A stretch of 64,000 bases of DNA from Sphingomonas phyllosphaerae FA2 (GTDB lineage: Bacteria; Pseudomonadota; Alphaproteobacteria; Sphingomonadales; Sphingomonadaceae), in assembly GCF_000427645.1 (NCBI RefSeq), contig NZ_KE386571.1, positions 186,001 to 250,000 on the forward strand, given 5' to 3'. Below, piece by piece: positions 1-8,850 of this stretch. How positions within the stretch are numbered: position 1 is the stretch's first letter; each line of letters begins with the position of its first letter. The notes beneath the pieces were generated by a model that was given only the letters and a program-made list of their open reading frames with translations, had not been told where the DNA came from and made no database searches. A program made the translations under genes and the position numbers.

Positions 1-513
1 CTCGCCCTCGGCGCGGAACAGCGGCGCGACACCGCGCCCCCAGCGCCGAACGCGCGTCAGGCCATGCGCGACGAGCGCGCGCTCGATCGTCGGGGTCGAG
101 GCGAGCACCGCGGCGGCAGGGGTGTGGAACCAGCGGACGTAGCGCCAGATCCATTCGGGATTCGCCCCGGTGCGCGCGGCGACATAATCGGGAAATTGCG
201 TGTGATAGGCGGTGGTGAACGGCAACCGGCGCGACAGGCACCAGCGCCGTGCCGCGACGCCCAGCGGGCCTTCGGTGGCGATATGCACCGCCTCCGCGCC
301 GAAGCGGGTGATGCGCCGCCCGATCGTCGCCGGGGGCATGAAGGCCAGCCGGATCTCAGGATAGGTAGGGCAGGGAATCGACGGCGCGTCGGCAGGCGAG
401 ACGACCAGCACCTCATGCCCGCCGCTGCGCAACTCCGCGATCACATTTTCCAGCGTGCGGACCACCCCGTTGACCTGCGGCGCCCAGGCGTCGGTGACGA
501 TCGCGATCCGCAT
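1..513 (-). CDS. Glycosyltransferase family 4-like protein, C-terminus beyond the left edge
   Basis: The N-terminal 171 codons are visible and the frame is open to base 1. The product begins MRIAIVTDAWAPQVNGVVRT, the typical GT-B opening of GT4 enzymes of the MgtA/SQD2 type (NGVVRTL loop). It continues with AYHTQFPDY and a TPTIERAL segment usual for that group. Such enzymes move a sugar from a nucleotide donor to a lipid or phosphoinositide at the cytoplasmic membrane; the acceptor cannot be read here. The ATG lies 4 nt after the stop of the upstream phosphoesterase, so the two genes are probably co-transcribed and translationally coupled, pointing to envelope lipid or lipid-A related work. 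Family call is firm, substrate unknown. Confidence 0.8.
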   Translation of the reverse strand, partial: MRIAIVTDAWAPQVNGVVRTLENVIAELRSGGHEVLVVSPADAPSIPCPTYPEIRLAFMPPATIGRRITRFGAEAVHIATEGPLGVAARRWCLSRRLPFTTAYHTQFPDYVAARTGANPEWIWRYVRWFHTPAAAVLASTPTIERALVAHGLTRVRRWGRGVAPLFRAEGE

Positions 514-517
514 TGCG

Positions 518-1408
518 TCAGGCGGCGAGGGCGGTGACGGGGGCTGCCTCGCGACGCGCGATTTCCTCACCCCAGTTGAGGATTTCCATCGTGCCGTCGA
601 AATGCTCGACCAAGGCGTTGCACCCCTCTACCCAATCGCCGTCATTGTAATAGGCGACCCCGGCGATGTCACGCATCTCGGCGGTGTGGATGTGGCCGCA
701 AACGACGCCATCCACGCCGCGGCTGCCCGCCGCCTCGGCGACGATTTCTTCGAAGCGCGAGATGAACGCCACCGCGTTCTTGACCTTGGCCTTGGCGTGC
801 TTGCTCAGAGACCAATAAGGCATCCCGAACTTGCGACGCACCGCGCTGACCGCGCGGTTGAGCGTCATCAGCGCGGTATAAGCGGCGTCGCCGACATGCG
901 CGAGCCAGCGATGCGACAGGGTAATCGCGTCGAACTCGTCGCCGTGGAGCACCAGCAGGCGGCGACCATCGGCGGTTTCGTGGACCGCCTTGCGCCGGAT
1001 TTTGATCCCGCCGAAGTCGAGCCCCGCGAACTGGCGGAACATTTCGTCATGATTTCCGGGGATGTAGATCATGCGCGTGCCACGCCGCGCGCGCTTCATC
1101 AGCCGCCAGATGACGTCGTTGTGCGCGGCCGGCCAGTAGAAGCGCTTCTTGAGCTGCCAGCCGTCGACGATGTCGCCGACCAGATACATCGTGTCGCTGT
1201 CGACATGGTCGAGGAAGTCGATCAGCATGTCCGCGTTGCAGCCGCGCGTGCCGAGGTGCACGTCGCTGATCCAGATCGTGCGATAACGGCGGCGCTCGCC
1301 GACCGGCTCTTCCGGGCGATGCGGACGCGAGTTCGCGAAATCGAACAGATCGGTGACGTCTGCGATATGCCCGGAGACGGGCGCGAGCGTGTCGGCGATC
1401 GGCGGCAT
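518..1408 (-). CDS. LpxH-like metallophosphoesterase (UDP-2,3-diacylglucosamine diphosphatase family)
   Basis: The 296-residue product is a calcineurin-type metallophosphoesterase. Metal-binding motifs appear in order: SDVHLGTRG (about residue 49), GDIVDGW, GNHDEMF, LHGDEFD and GHIHTAE. This is the LpxH/YbbF-like architecture, so hydrolysis of a UDP-lipid pyrophosphate is the likely reaction. Many alphaproteobacteria use LpxI for the lipid-A step, and this longer paralogue group is often found beside a GT4 enzyme, so a different glycolipid substrate is possible. The ATG at 1408 is preceded by GGAGAG at about 7 nt. It heads a two-gene operon with the downstream glycosyltransferase. Confidence 0.8.
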   Translation of the reverse strand: MPPIADTLAPVSGHIADVTDLFDFANSRPHRPEEPVGERRRYRTIWISDVHLGTRGCNADMLIDFLDHVDSDTMYLVGDIVDGWQLKKRFYWPAAHNDVIWRLMKRARRGTRMIYIPGNHDEMFRQFAGLDFGGIKIRRKAVHETADGRRLLVLHGDEFDAITLSHRWLAHVGDAAYTALMTLNRAVSAVRRKFGMPYWSLSKHAKAKVKNAVAFISRFEEIVAEAAGSRGVDGVVCGHIHTAEMRDIAGVAYYNDGDWVEGCNALVEHFDGTMEILNWGEEIARREAAPVTALAA

Positions 1409-1503
1409 GGGCGGCTCTCCCTCGCCGCTCTTATGCCGCCTTCATGTGACGCCGCTGTCTCGACGCGGTGACGGCGAGATGGCCGATCGGTGACGGTTCC
1501 GCG

Positions 1504-1623
1504 TCAGCCGGCCAGGTGCGCCATGGCGTCGATCGTCACCGCGATCACGCCCCAACTCACGACGATCAATCCCGCCAGGGTAGCGAAGCGGCGACGCGTC
1601 GAGAAATTGTAGCCGGCCGTCAT
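1504..1623 (-). CDS. Small single-pass membrane protein, 39 residues
   Basis: A short frame begins MTAGYNFSTRRRF, followed by one hydrophobic helix (LAGLIVVSWGVIAV) and a short tail ending MAHLAG. The ATG at 1623 has GAGGA about 8 nt upstream; an ATG at 1638 lies directly against that site and is less likely. The positive-inside pattern (RRR before the helix) suggests an N-in orientation. The gene is transcribed away from the nitronate monooxygenase gene. Function is unknown. A gene of this size could be chance, but the ribosome site and clean topology support it. Confidence 0.55.
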   Translation of the reverse strand: MTAGYNFSTRRRFATLAGLIVVSWGVIAVTIDAMAHLAG

Positions 1624-1797
1624 TTTCAGGGTCCTCATCCTCTTTCTTATGACAGGAACGTGACACGTCCGCGGCCCGCAGAAAAGTATGGATTGCTGCC
1701 GTTCTTCACGCATAATTTCGATTAGTGAGAACGATTGCAGCTGCAGTGATCGACTGGTCATGTTGCCACCGACGGACGCCCCGCCTAGTCAGAGACC

Positions 1798-2859
1798 ATG
1801 ACCGATACAATGACCGCCGCGGCGCCGGCCGTTTCCGCCTCGACTGCCGGAGAAAAGCGCCTCGTTTCCCGTATGGAGCGCGGCGCGCGATTCCTCGGCA
1901 GCGAAGTAGCGATCATGGCCGGCGCGATGTCGTGGGTGTCGGAGCGGCATCTCGTTTCCGCGATGTCGAATGCAGGCGGGTTCGGGGTGATCGCATGCGG
2001 GGCAATGACGCCGGCGCTCCTCGACGCGGAGATCGCCGCGACCAAGGCGCTGACGGACAAGCCATTCGGCGTGAACCTGATCACGATGCACCCCGATCTG
2101 ACCGCGTTGATCGAAGTGTGCGCGAGCCATAAGGTCGGGCATGTCGTGCTGGCGGGCGGGCTCCCGCCCAAGGGATCGCTGGAGGCGATCAAGGCGAGCG
2201 GGGCGAAGGCGATCTGCTTCGCGCCGACACTGGCGATGGCCAAGAAGCTGGTGCGCTCGGGCGTCGACGCGCTGGTGATCGAGGGGATGGAGGCCGGCGG
2301 GCATATCGGGCCCGTCTCGACCAGCGTGTTGGCGCAGGAGATGTTGCCGGAACTGTCTGACGTCGTACCGGTATTCGTCGCGGGCGGGATCGGGCGCGGC
2401 GAGGCGATCGCGGGCTATCTCGACATGGGCGCGGCGGGGGTGCAGCTCGGCACGCGCTTCGTGTGTGCGAGCGAAAGCATCGCGCATCCGAACTTCAAGA
2501 AGGCGTTCATCCGTGCGTCGGCGCGTGACGCCGTGGCGAGCGTGCAGCTCGATCCGCGGCTGCCAGTGATTCCGGTGCGTGCGCTGAAAAACGCGGGTGG
2601 TGAATTGTTTACGACGCGCCAGCGCGAGGTGGCTCAGGCGCTGGATCAGGGCGCCGTCGCGATGGCCGAGGCGCAGTTGCAGATCGAACATTATTGGGCG
2701 GGCGCGCTGCGGCGGGCGGTGATCGATGGCGATGTCGAGCATGGCAGCGTGATGGCCGGGCAGTCGGTCGGCATGGTCACCAAGGAAGAGCCGATCGCCG
2801 ACATTATCGCGACGCTGATGACGGAAGCGGCGCAAGCGTTTGAAAAGCGGGCGGGGTAG
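1798..2859 (+). CDS. Nitronate monooxygenase / FabK-like FMN enzyme
   Basis: A 353-residue TIM-barrel flavoenzyme of the 2-nitropropane dioxygenase family. Visible signatures are IMAGAMSWVSE near residue 40, SNAGGFGVIACG, the EGMEAGGHIGP loop carrying the conserved His (about residue 167), and the FMN-phosphate loop FVAGGIGRGEAI followed by GVQLGTRF. It would oxidise alkyl nitronates such as propionate-3-nitronate, detoxifying nitro compounds. The same fold includes the enoyl-ACP reductase FabK, and the annotation cannot separate them without a phylogeny. An N-terminal Ala/Thr-rich segment of about 25 residues may be non-native if translation starts at the ATG before MERGARFLG. It is monocistronic. 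Confidence 0.8.
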   Translation: MTDTMTAAAPAVSASTAGEKRLVSRMERGARFLGSEVAIMAGAMSWVSERHLVSAMSNAGGFGVIACGAMTPALLDAEIAATKALTDKPFGVNLITMHPDLTALIEVCASHKVGHVVLAGGLPPKGSLEAIKASGAKAICFAPTLAMAKKLVRSGVDALVIEGMEAGGHIGPVSTSVLAQEMLPELSDVVPVFVAGGIGRGEAIAGYLDMGAAGVQLGTRFVCASESIAHPNFKKAFIRASARDAVASVQLDPRLPVIPVRALKNAGGELFTTRQREVAQALDQGAVAMAEAQLQIEHYWAGALRRAVIDGDVEHGSVMAGQSVGMVTKEEPIADIIATLMTEAAQAFEKRAG

Positions 2860-3005
2860 GCGTCGGTCGTTATTCCCGCCTGCGCGGGAGTGACGCTTGG
2901 CGACTCGCCTCGGCCCGTCTGGCGCACGGCGTGGCGGCTTGAGCCTATCGCCGACCGTCCCGCGATGGGATCGCGGCAAGGTCGCGTTTGATAAGGGGTT
3001 TTACG

Positions 3006-3638
3006 ATGCGCCTGCGCCTGTTCGCCGTCGGGGTAGCGTCGCTCCTTGCTGCGGCCTGTTCGCGCACACTGCCGCCCGCGCTACCCACGCCTGCGTCGCA
3101 ACCCATTGTAAAGATGACGCTTGCGCCGATGCCGGTCGGCGCAAGGCCGGGGATGCGGATACCGGCGAAGCTGGCGGACGGGCGGTGGGCGACGCCGAAC
3201 GTCGGGCTGTCGGCGGCGGGGAGCGTCTGGCATCTGCGGGCGGCGCTGAACGTCGCGGTGCTGGCGTGCCGGGGCGCGGATCAGGCGGTGATGGTCAACG
3301 AATACAATGCGATGCTGGCTGCGCGAAAGAGCGAACTGGCGAGCGCGCAGGCCACGTTGCAGCAGGAATATCGCGCCACGCGGGGCACGCAGTGGGAGGA
3401 TGCGTTCGACGATCAGATGACGCGGCTGTACAATTTCTTCGCACAGGATTTCGCGCACGCCGGATTCTGCGCGACCGCGCGTGACACATTGGCGGCCGTC
3501 GGGACCGTACCGGCCGCGGAAATACCCCGGTTCGCGGCGCAGCGGTTGCCGGTTCTGGAGGCACCGTTCACCGATTTCTTCACCGCGTACGATCGCTGGC
3601 AATCAGGTGCGTTGGTGCGCGTCGCCGCGACCGGGTAA
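3006..3638 (+). CDS. Secreted lipoprotein-like protein, paralogue of the product at 31626-32315
   Basis: A 210-residue product with a signal peptide (MRLRLFAVGVASLLAAACSR) and a lipobox ending in Cys at about residue 18. AAGG-type ribosome site bases lie 7 nt before the ATG. No named family is recognised. The core VWHLRAALNVAVLAC ... YNAMLAARKSELA ... GFCATARDTL matches the second secreted protein at 31626-32315 (VWNMRAALNVAALQC ... YNAILADHKQELA ... GFCTTASSIG). Both have two Cys at equivalent places, which suggests a conserved disulfide and a helical periplasmic domain. Function unknown; it is a lineage-typical envelope protein. Confidence 0.75.
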   Translation: MRLRLFAVGVASLLAAACSRTLPPALPTPASQPIVKMTLAPMPVGARPGMRIPAKLADGRWATPNVGLSAAGSVWHLRAALNVAVLACRGADQAVMVNEYNAMLAARKSELASAQATLQQEYRATRGTQWEDAFDDQMTRLYNFFAQDFAHAGFCATARDTLAAVGTVPAAEIPRFAAQRLPVLEAPFTDFFTAYDRWQSGALVRVAATG

Positions 3639-3685
3639 TCGTTGCGCGCTTGCATCGAAATCGCGCGCGCCGGGTTTGAGCGTGC

Positions 3686-4429
3686 ATGACCGACCTGTTG
3701 CCGCCGCCGCCTTCGCTGTTGACCGACGCCAGCCTGTTCCTCGACTTCGACGGGACGCTGGTCGAGATCGCCGAGACGCCGGACGGGGTGGCGGTGTCGG
3801 ACGGGCTGGCGACCCTGCTCGAACGGCTCGGCACGGCGCTGCCCGGCGGCGTCGCGATCGTCAGCGGGCGGCCGGTGCAGGAGATCAGCGCGTTGATCGC
3901 CCCCGCCGTGCCGCCGATCGCGGGCAGCCACGGGCTGGAGGTGGCCGCCCCCGACGGCAGCATCACGGCGCCCGATCGGTCGGCCGCGCTCGATGCCGCG
4001 CTGGCGGAGGCGCAGGCGTTTGCCGCCGATCATCCGGGCACGTTGATCGAGGACAAGCCGTTCGGCGTCGGGCTGCACTTCCGTGGCGCGCCGGAGGCGG
4101 GCGAGGCAATGACCGCGCTGGCCGAACAGCTCGCCACCGTCCATGACCTGCACCTGCAACACGGCAAGATGGTGGTCGAACTGCGGATGGCCGGGCGCGA
4201 CAAGGGCGCGGCGGTCGAGCTGTTGATGCGGGAACCGTTGCGGCAGCGCACGGTTCCTGTGTTCGTGGGGGACGACGTGACCGACGAAGCCGGCTTCGCC
4301 GCGGCCGCCGCACTGGGCGGCGCGGGTGTGCTGGTCGGCCCGGCGCGCGACACCGCCGCCACTTACCGGGTCGAGGGCGTCGCCGACGTGCTCGCCTGGC
4401 TCGACACCGCGTGCAGGGAGAAGACATGA
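3686..4429 (+). CDS. otsB: Trehalose-6-phosphate phosphatase
   Basis: A 247-residue HAD-superfamily phosphatase. The catalytic motif FLDFDGTLVEI sits at about residue 18, motif II is VAIVSGRP, and the late acidic motif is VFVGDDVTDEAGF. It removes phosphate from trehalose-6-phosphate in the cytosol, the last step of the OtsAB pathway. Its stop overlaps the ATG of the GH15 gene as ATGA. It is the first gene of an otsB-GH15-otsA operon, an arrangement common in alphaproteobacteria, where trehalose is an osmotic and desiccation protectant. No EcfG-type GGAAC element was found just upstream. Confidence 0.95.
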   Translation: MTDLLPPPPSLLTDASLFLDFDGTLVEIAETPDGVAVSDGLATLLERLGTALPGGVAIVSGRPVQEISALIAPAVPPIAGSHGLEVAAPDGSITAPDRSAALDAALAEAQAFAADHPGTLIEDKPFGVGLHFRGAPEAGEAMTALAEQLATVHDLHLQHGKMVVELRMAGRDKGAAVELLMREPLRQRTVPVFVGDDVTDEAGFAAAAALGGAGVLVGPARDTAATYRVEGVADVLAWLDTACREKT

Positions 4430-6207
4430 CGACGCTGGATCTGTGGCCGATCGGCAATTGCCAGGTAAGTGCGCTGGTCGATCGCGAGGGACGGTTCGTC
4501 TGGGGCTGCGTGCCGCGCGTCGATGGTGATCCGCTGTTCTCCGCGCTGCTGGGCGGCGAGCAGCCGGACACCGGCTATTGGGGGATCTGCCTCGAAGACA
4601 GTGTGTCGATCGAGCAGGAATATATCCGCAACACCCCGATCCTGGTCACCACGCATCGCGATTCGCACGGTGGCGCGATCGAGGTGATCGATTTCTGCCC
4701 GCGTTTCCAGCGCGAGGGGCGGACCTATCGCCCGGTAGGGTTCGCGCGGATCGTGCGGCCGATCGCGGGTAGCCCGCGCGTCCGTGTCGCGCTGCGCCCG
4801 ACCTGCGGCTGGGGCGGGGGATGCCGCGAGCAGGTCGGCGGATCGAACCACCTGCGGCTGTTGATGGACACGATCGCGCTGCGGCTGACCACCACTGCGC
4901 CGATCGCGATGGTGCAGGGCGAACACGCCTTCCGCGTCGAGCGGCCGCTGCACTTCTTCCTCGGCCCGGACGAGAGCTTCCAGGGCGATCTGGCCAGCAC
5001 CGTCGACCTGATGCTGTATCGCACGACGCAGGAATGGCAGGGCTGGGTGCGCGGCCTCGCCGTGCCGCTGGAATGGCAGGAAGTGGTGATCCGCTGCGCG
5101 ATCACGCTGAAATTGTGCCAACACGAGGAAACCGGCGCGATCGTCGCCGCGCTGACCACCTCGGTCCCGGAACATGCCGGATCGCAGCGTAATTGGGACT
5201 ATCGATACTGCTGGATCCGCGACGCTTATTACACAGTGCAGGCGCTCAACCGGCTGGGGGCGCTCGACGTGCTGGAGGGCTATCTCGGCTATCTCCGCAA
5301 CATCGTCGACGGCGCGCGCGGCGGGCATATCCAGCCGCTGTACGGCGTGCTGGGCGAGGCGCAATTGCCCGAACGGATCGAAGAGTCGCTGGCGGGCTAT
5401 CGCGGGATGGGGCCGGTGCGCGTCGGCAATCAGGCCGCCGAACAGATCCAGCACGACGCCTATGGCCAGATCGTGCTGTGTTCGGTCCATGCCTTTTTCG
5501 ATCATCGGCTGTTCCGCAAGAGCGGCGTCGAGGATTTCGAGGCGCTGGAGCGCGTCGGCGAGCGCGCCTGGGCCAATTACGACCAGCCCGACGCCGGACT
5601 GTGGGAGCTACGCACGCGACAGAGCGTCCACACCTATTCGAGCGCGATGTGCTGGGCGGCGTGCGACCGGCTCGCCAACGCCGCCGAGCGGCTGAAGCTG
5701 CCCGAGCGCGAGGCCTTGTGGTCGGAGCGCGCGCAGGTGATCCGCGACCGGATCGAGAGCGCGGCGTGGCGCGAGGATACGCGGCGGATGTCGGCGACCT
5801 TCGCGGGCGACGACCTTGACGCCAGCGTGCTGCAATTGCTCGACCTGCGTTTTCTGGAGGCGGACGATCCGCGCTTCCTCGACACACTGGTGGCGATCGA
5901 GAAGGGATTGCGGCGCGGCTCGACGATGCTGCGCTACGACACCGAGGATGATTTCGGGCTGCCCGAGACCGCGTTCAACGTCTGCACCTTCTGGTTGATC
6001 GAGGCGCTGTTCCTGACCGGGCGCAGCGACGAGGCGCGCGCGCTGTTCGAGGAAATGCTGTCGCGCTGCACCGCCGCCGGGCTGCTGTCCGAGGACATCG
6101 ATCCGCAAAGCGGCGAGCTGTGGGGAAATTATCCGCAGACCTATTCGTTGGTCGGCATGATCAATTGCGCCGCCATGCTCAGTAAACCGTGGAGTAGTAT
6201 CCGTTGA
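4426..6207 (+). CDS. Glycoside hydrolase family 15 protein (glucoamylase/trehalase-like)
   Basis: A 593-residue protein with an N-terminal beta domain opening LWPIGNCQVSALVD and a C-terminal (alpha/alpha)6 barrel. GH15 signatures seen are RNWDYRYCWIRDAYY (about residue 248) and the late catalytic-acid region GLLSEDIDPQSGELWGNYPQ. The family hydrolyses alpha-glucosides; members inside otsAB operons are generally thought to act as trehalases or dextran/maltodextrin hydrolases. The ATG at 4426 follows GGGAGAAG and overlaps the otsB stop by 4 nt. Its stop TGA overlaps the TTG start of otsA, so all three are tightly coupled. No signal peptide is seen, so it is cytosolic. Confidence 0.9.
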   Translation: MTTLDLWPIGNCQVSALVDREGRFVWGCVPRVDGDPLFSALLGGEQPDTGYWGICLEDSVSIEQEYIRNTPILVTTHRDSHGGAIEVIDFCPRFQREGRTYRPVGFARIVRPIAGSPRVRVALRPTCGWGGGCREQVGGSNHLRLLMDTIALRLTTTAPIAMVQGEHAFRVERPLHFFLGPDESFQGDLASTVDLMLYRTTQEWQGWVRGLAVPLEWQEVVIRCAITLKLCQHEETGAIVAALTTSVPEHAGSQRNWDYRYCWIRDAYYTVQALNRLGALDVLEGYLGYLRNIVDGARGGHIQPLYGVLGEAQLPERIEESLAGYRGMGPVRVGNQAAEQIQHDAYGQIVLCSVHAFFDHRLFRKSGVEDFEALERVGERAWANYDQPDAGLWELRTRQSVHTYSSAMCWAACDRLANAAERLKLPEREALWSERAQVIRDRIESAAWREDTRRMSATFAGDDLDASVLQLLDLRFLEADDPRFLDTLVAIEKGLRRGSTMLRYDTEDDFGLPETAFNVCTFWLIEALFLTGRSDEARALFEEMLSRCTAAGLLSEDIDPQSGELWGNYPQTYSLVGMINCAAMLSKPWSSIR

Positions 6208-7598
6208 ATCGCCTGATCGTCATCTCCAACCGCGTCACCGCGCCCAAGGGCTCGACCGCCGGCGCACAGGGGGGGCTGGCGGTCGCGCTCGCCGCCGCGC
6301 TGCGCGATCGCGGCGGCATGTGGTTCGGCTGGTCGGGGGAGCAGACCGACCAGTTCAACGGCCACATTAATTTCCAGCGCAACAGCGGCGTCACCACTGC
6401 GACGGTCGACCTCGAAGAACAGGACGTTCAGGAATATTACGACGGCTACGCCAACCGGACCCTGTGGCCGCTGTTCCATTACCGCATCGATCTGGCCGAA
6501 TATGAGCGCGATTTCGCCGGTGGCTACAAGCGGACCAACCAGCGGTTCGCCGACACGGTGCGCCCGCTGATCGAGCCGGACGACGTGATCTGGATCCAGG
6601 ATTACCACATGTTCCCGCTGGGCGCGGAACTGCGCGCGCGTGGTTGCGCCAACCGGATCGGCTTCTTCCTGCACATTCCGTGGCCACCACGGCGGTTGCT
6701 CGGGACGCTACCTAACGCGCGCGAGCTGGTGGAGTCGCTGTTCGCCTATGACCTGATCGGTTTCCATACAGAGGAATGGCTGGAGTCGTTCTGCGATTTC
6801 GCACGCCACGACATGGGCGCCACGATCGAGAACAATATCGCCCGGCTCGGCGACCGGCACGTCGAGTTGATCGCCTGCCCGATCGGGATCGACGCAGTCG
6901 AATTTGCGGAAATGTCGAAGAGCGTGCCGGCACGGCTCGCCTATCGCCGGATGCGCGACAGCGCCGACGGGCGTGACATGATCGTCGGGGTCGACCGGCT
7001 CGATTATTCCAAGGGGCTGGAGGAGCGCTTCCTCGGCTACGAACGCTTCCTCAACGAGCATCCCGAGGAGCGCAAGGAAGTGTTCCTGCTCCAGATCGCG
7101 CCGCCCAGCCGCGTGTCGGTGGAGAGCTATCAGCGCATCCGGCAGTCGCTGGAAGGGCTGTCGGGGCGGATCAACGGCGCCTATGCCGACGTCGACTGGG
7201 TGCCGATCCGTTACGTCAACCAGGGGTATCCGCGCGATCATCTGGCCGGCATCTATCGTGCCGCCAAGATCGGGCTGGTGACGCCGTTGCGCGACGGCAT
7301 GAACCTGGTCGCAAAGGAATATGTCGCGGCACAGGACCCGGAAGATCCCGGCGTGCTGGTGCTGTCGCGCTTTGCAGGGTCGGCGGAGCAGATGGCCGAC
7401 GCGCTGCTGGTCAATCCCTATAGCGCCGAGGAAGTGTCCGACGCGATCTACCAGGCGCTGCGGATGCCGCGCGAGGAACGCGTGCGGCGTTGGGAAAAGC
7501 TGATGGCCGGGGTGCAGGAATTCGACGTGACGTGGTGGGCCAAGACCTTCCTGACCGCGTTGGAAAAAAGCGAGATCACCGCCGACGCCGCCGGCTGA
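6204..7598 (+). CDS. otsA: Trehalose-6-phosphate synthase
   Basis: A 464-residue GT20 enzyme that transfers glucose from UDP-glucose to glucose-6-phosphate. Motifs are VISNRVTAP at the N-terminus, AQGGLAVAL (donor loop), FFLHIPWPP, GVDRLDYSKGLEERF and LRDGMNLVAKEYVA. Length matches the bacterial family. Translation starts at TTG (6204), whose last two bases belong to the upstream TGA; GGAG lies about 9 nt upstream. The TTG and stop overlap imply re-initiation by ribosomes finishing the GH15 gene. Together with otsB it makes trehalose; the intervening GH15 may tune its level. Confidence 0.95.
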   Translation: MNRLIVISNRVTAPKGSTAGAQGGLAVALAAALRDRGGMWFGWSGEQTDQFNGHINFQRNSGVTTATVDLEEQDVQEYYDGYANRTLWPLFHYRIDLAEYERDFAGGYKRTNQRFADTVRPLIEPDDVIWIQDYHMFPLGAELRARGCANRIGFFLHIPWPPRRLLGTLPNARELVESLFAYDLIGFHTEEWLESFCDFARHDMGATIENNIARLGDRHVELIACPIGIDAVEFAEMSKSVPARLAYRRMRDSADGRDMIVGVDRLDYSKGLEERFLGYERFLNEHPEERKEVFLLQIAPPSRVSVESYQRIRQSLEGLSGRINGAYADVDWVPIRYVNQGYPRDHLAGIYRAAKIGLVTPLRDGMNLVAKEYVAAQDPEDPGVLVLSRFAGSAEQMADALLVNPYSAEEVSDAIYQALRMPREERVRRWEKLMAGVQEFDVTWWAKTFLTALEKSEITADAAG

Positions 7599-7692
7599 GT
7601 GAAAATAAACCTGCACTAACGCTGGCGTTCCGGTTGCTGCCGCCGCATCATCGTCGCACGGGCTGCTAATCGGGAATCATAGTGGTGCGTGC

Positions 7693-8850
7693 GTGAGCGG
7701 TGCGGTTTATGCGTTGATCGTGAATGCCTGTGTCGCGGTGCTGTTCGCGGCCACGTTCGCGGTCCTGCGCGCGTCCTATCCGCAACAGCGTGCGACCGGC
7801 TGGTTTTGCGCCACCTATGCGATCGGGCTGCTGACCCCGCTCAGCGAACTGGCGATCCGGTACACGGGTGCGCCGCTGGTGTTCACCGCCACCAGTTACC
7901 TGTCGCTGGTGCTGTCGATGCTCTGCTTCACGCAAGGGGTGATCGCACTAAGCGGGCGGAGGCCGGCGCGTGCCGTGGTCCCGACGATTGCGATCCTGGC
8001 GCTGGCCGGGCGGATGATGCTCGACGATCACGCGCGCAACACGATCGGTTATGGGCTGGTCTTTCAATTTCCCTTCTACGCGATGTTGTTGCTGTGCACG
8101 GTGATGGCAGTGTGCGCGGTGCGCCAGCAACGCGATCCGTGGTGGGCGGGGCTGGGCGTCGTCTTCGCGATCACTGCCAGCTATTTTCTGGTGAAGCCGA
8201 TTTTCGCCGCGGTGTTCGGTTCGGGCGAGTCGATGCGCGATTACGTGGACAGCAGCTATGCGCTGTTCTCGCAGGCGCTGGGCGGATTGCTGACGATCTC
8301 CACCGCACTGTCGGTGCTGCTGATGATCGTGCGGTCGATCCTGCGCACGACGCGGGCCGAGTCCGAGACCGACATGCTGACGTGTATCGCGAACCGGCGC
8401 GGGTTCGAGCGGCGCGCGGCGGCGGCGATCGCGACGGCGCGGCGACTGGGCGCGCCGATGGCGGCGATCCTGCTGGACCTCGATCATTTCAAGCAGGTCA
8501 ACGATCGCTTCGGGCATGCGACCGGCGATGCGGTGCTGCACGCGTTCGGGCAGGCGCTGACCTGCGCCTTGCCGCCGGGGGCGCTGGTGGCGCGGCTCGG
8601 GGGCGAGGAGTTCGTCGCGCTGTTGAGCGGCGCCGCGCCGCGCGATGCCGTCGCGGCGGCGGAGGCGATCCGCGCCGCGCTCGCCCGGCTGGGGCCGGGG
8701 CTGCCGACGGTGACGGTCAGCGGCGGCATCGCCGAGCTGCGGCCGCATGACACGTTGGTGACCCTGCTCGATCGCGCCGACCGCCACGCCTATGCGGCGA
8801 AGCAGGCCGGGCGCGATCGTATCTATCCGCCGCTTTCCAGCGCGACATAG
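7693..8850 (+). CDS. Membrane-bound GGDEF diguanylate cyclase
   Basis: A 385-residue protein with about six N-terminal membrane helices (residues 1-210) and a C-terminal GGDEF domain. The domain opens [15 protein letters not shown] and carries the active-site loop ARLGGEEF, a functional GGEEF variant, so synthesis of c-di-GMP from GTP is expected. The usual inhibitory RxxD site five residues before the loop is absent ([13 protein letters not shown]), so product inhibition through that site is unlikely. Start is GTG at 7693. The 3' end overlaps the convergent MscS gene by 28 nt. The sensory ligand is not evident. Confidence 0.88.
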   Translation: MSGAVYALIVNACVAVLFAATFAVLRASYPQQRATGWFCATYAIGLLTPLSELAIRYTGAPLVFTATSYLSLVLSMLCFTQGVIALSGRRPARAVVPTIAILALAGRMMLDDHARNTIGYGLVFQFPFYAMLLLCTVMAVCAVRQQRDPWWAGLGVVFAITASYFLVKPIFAAVFGSGESMRDYVDSSYALFSQALGGLLTISTALSVLLMIVRSILRTTRAESETDMLTCIANRRGFERRAAAAIATARRLGAPMAAILLDLDHFKQVNDRFGHATGDAVLHAFGQALTCALPPGALVARLGGEEFVALLSGAAPRDAVAAAEAIRAALARLGPGLPTVTVSGGIAELRPHDTLVTLLDRADRHAYAAKQAGRDRIYPPLSSAT

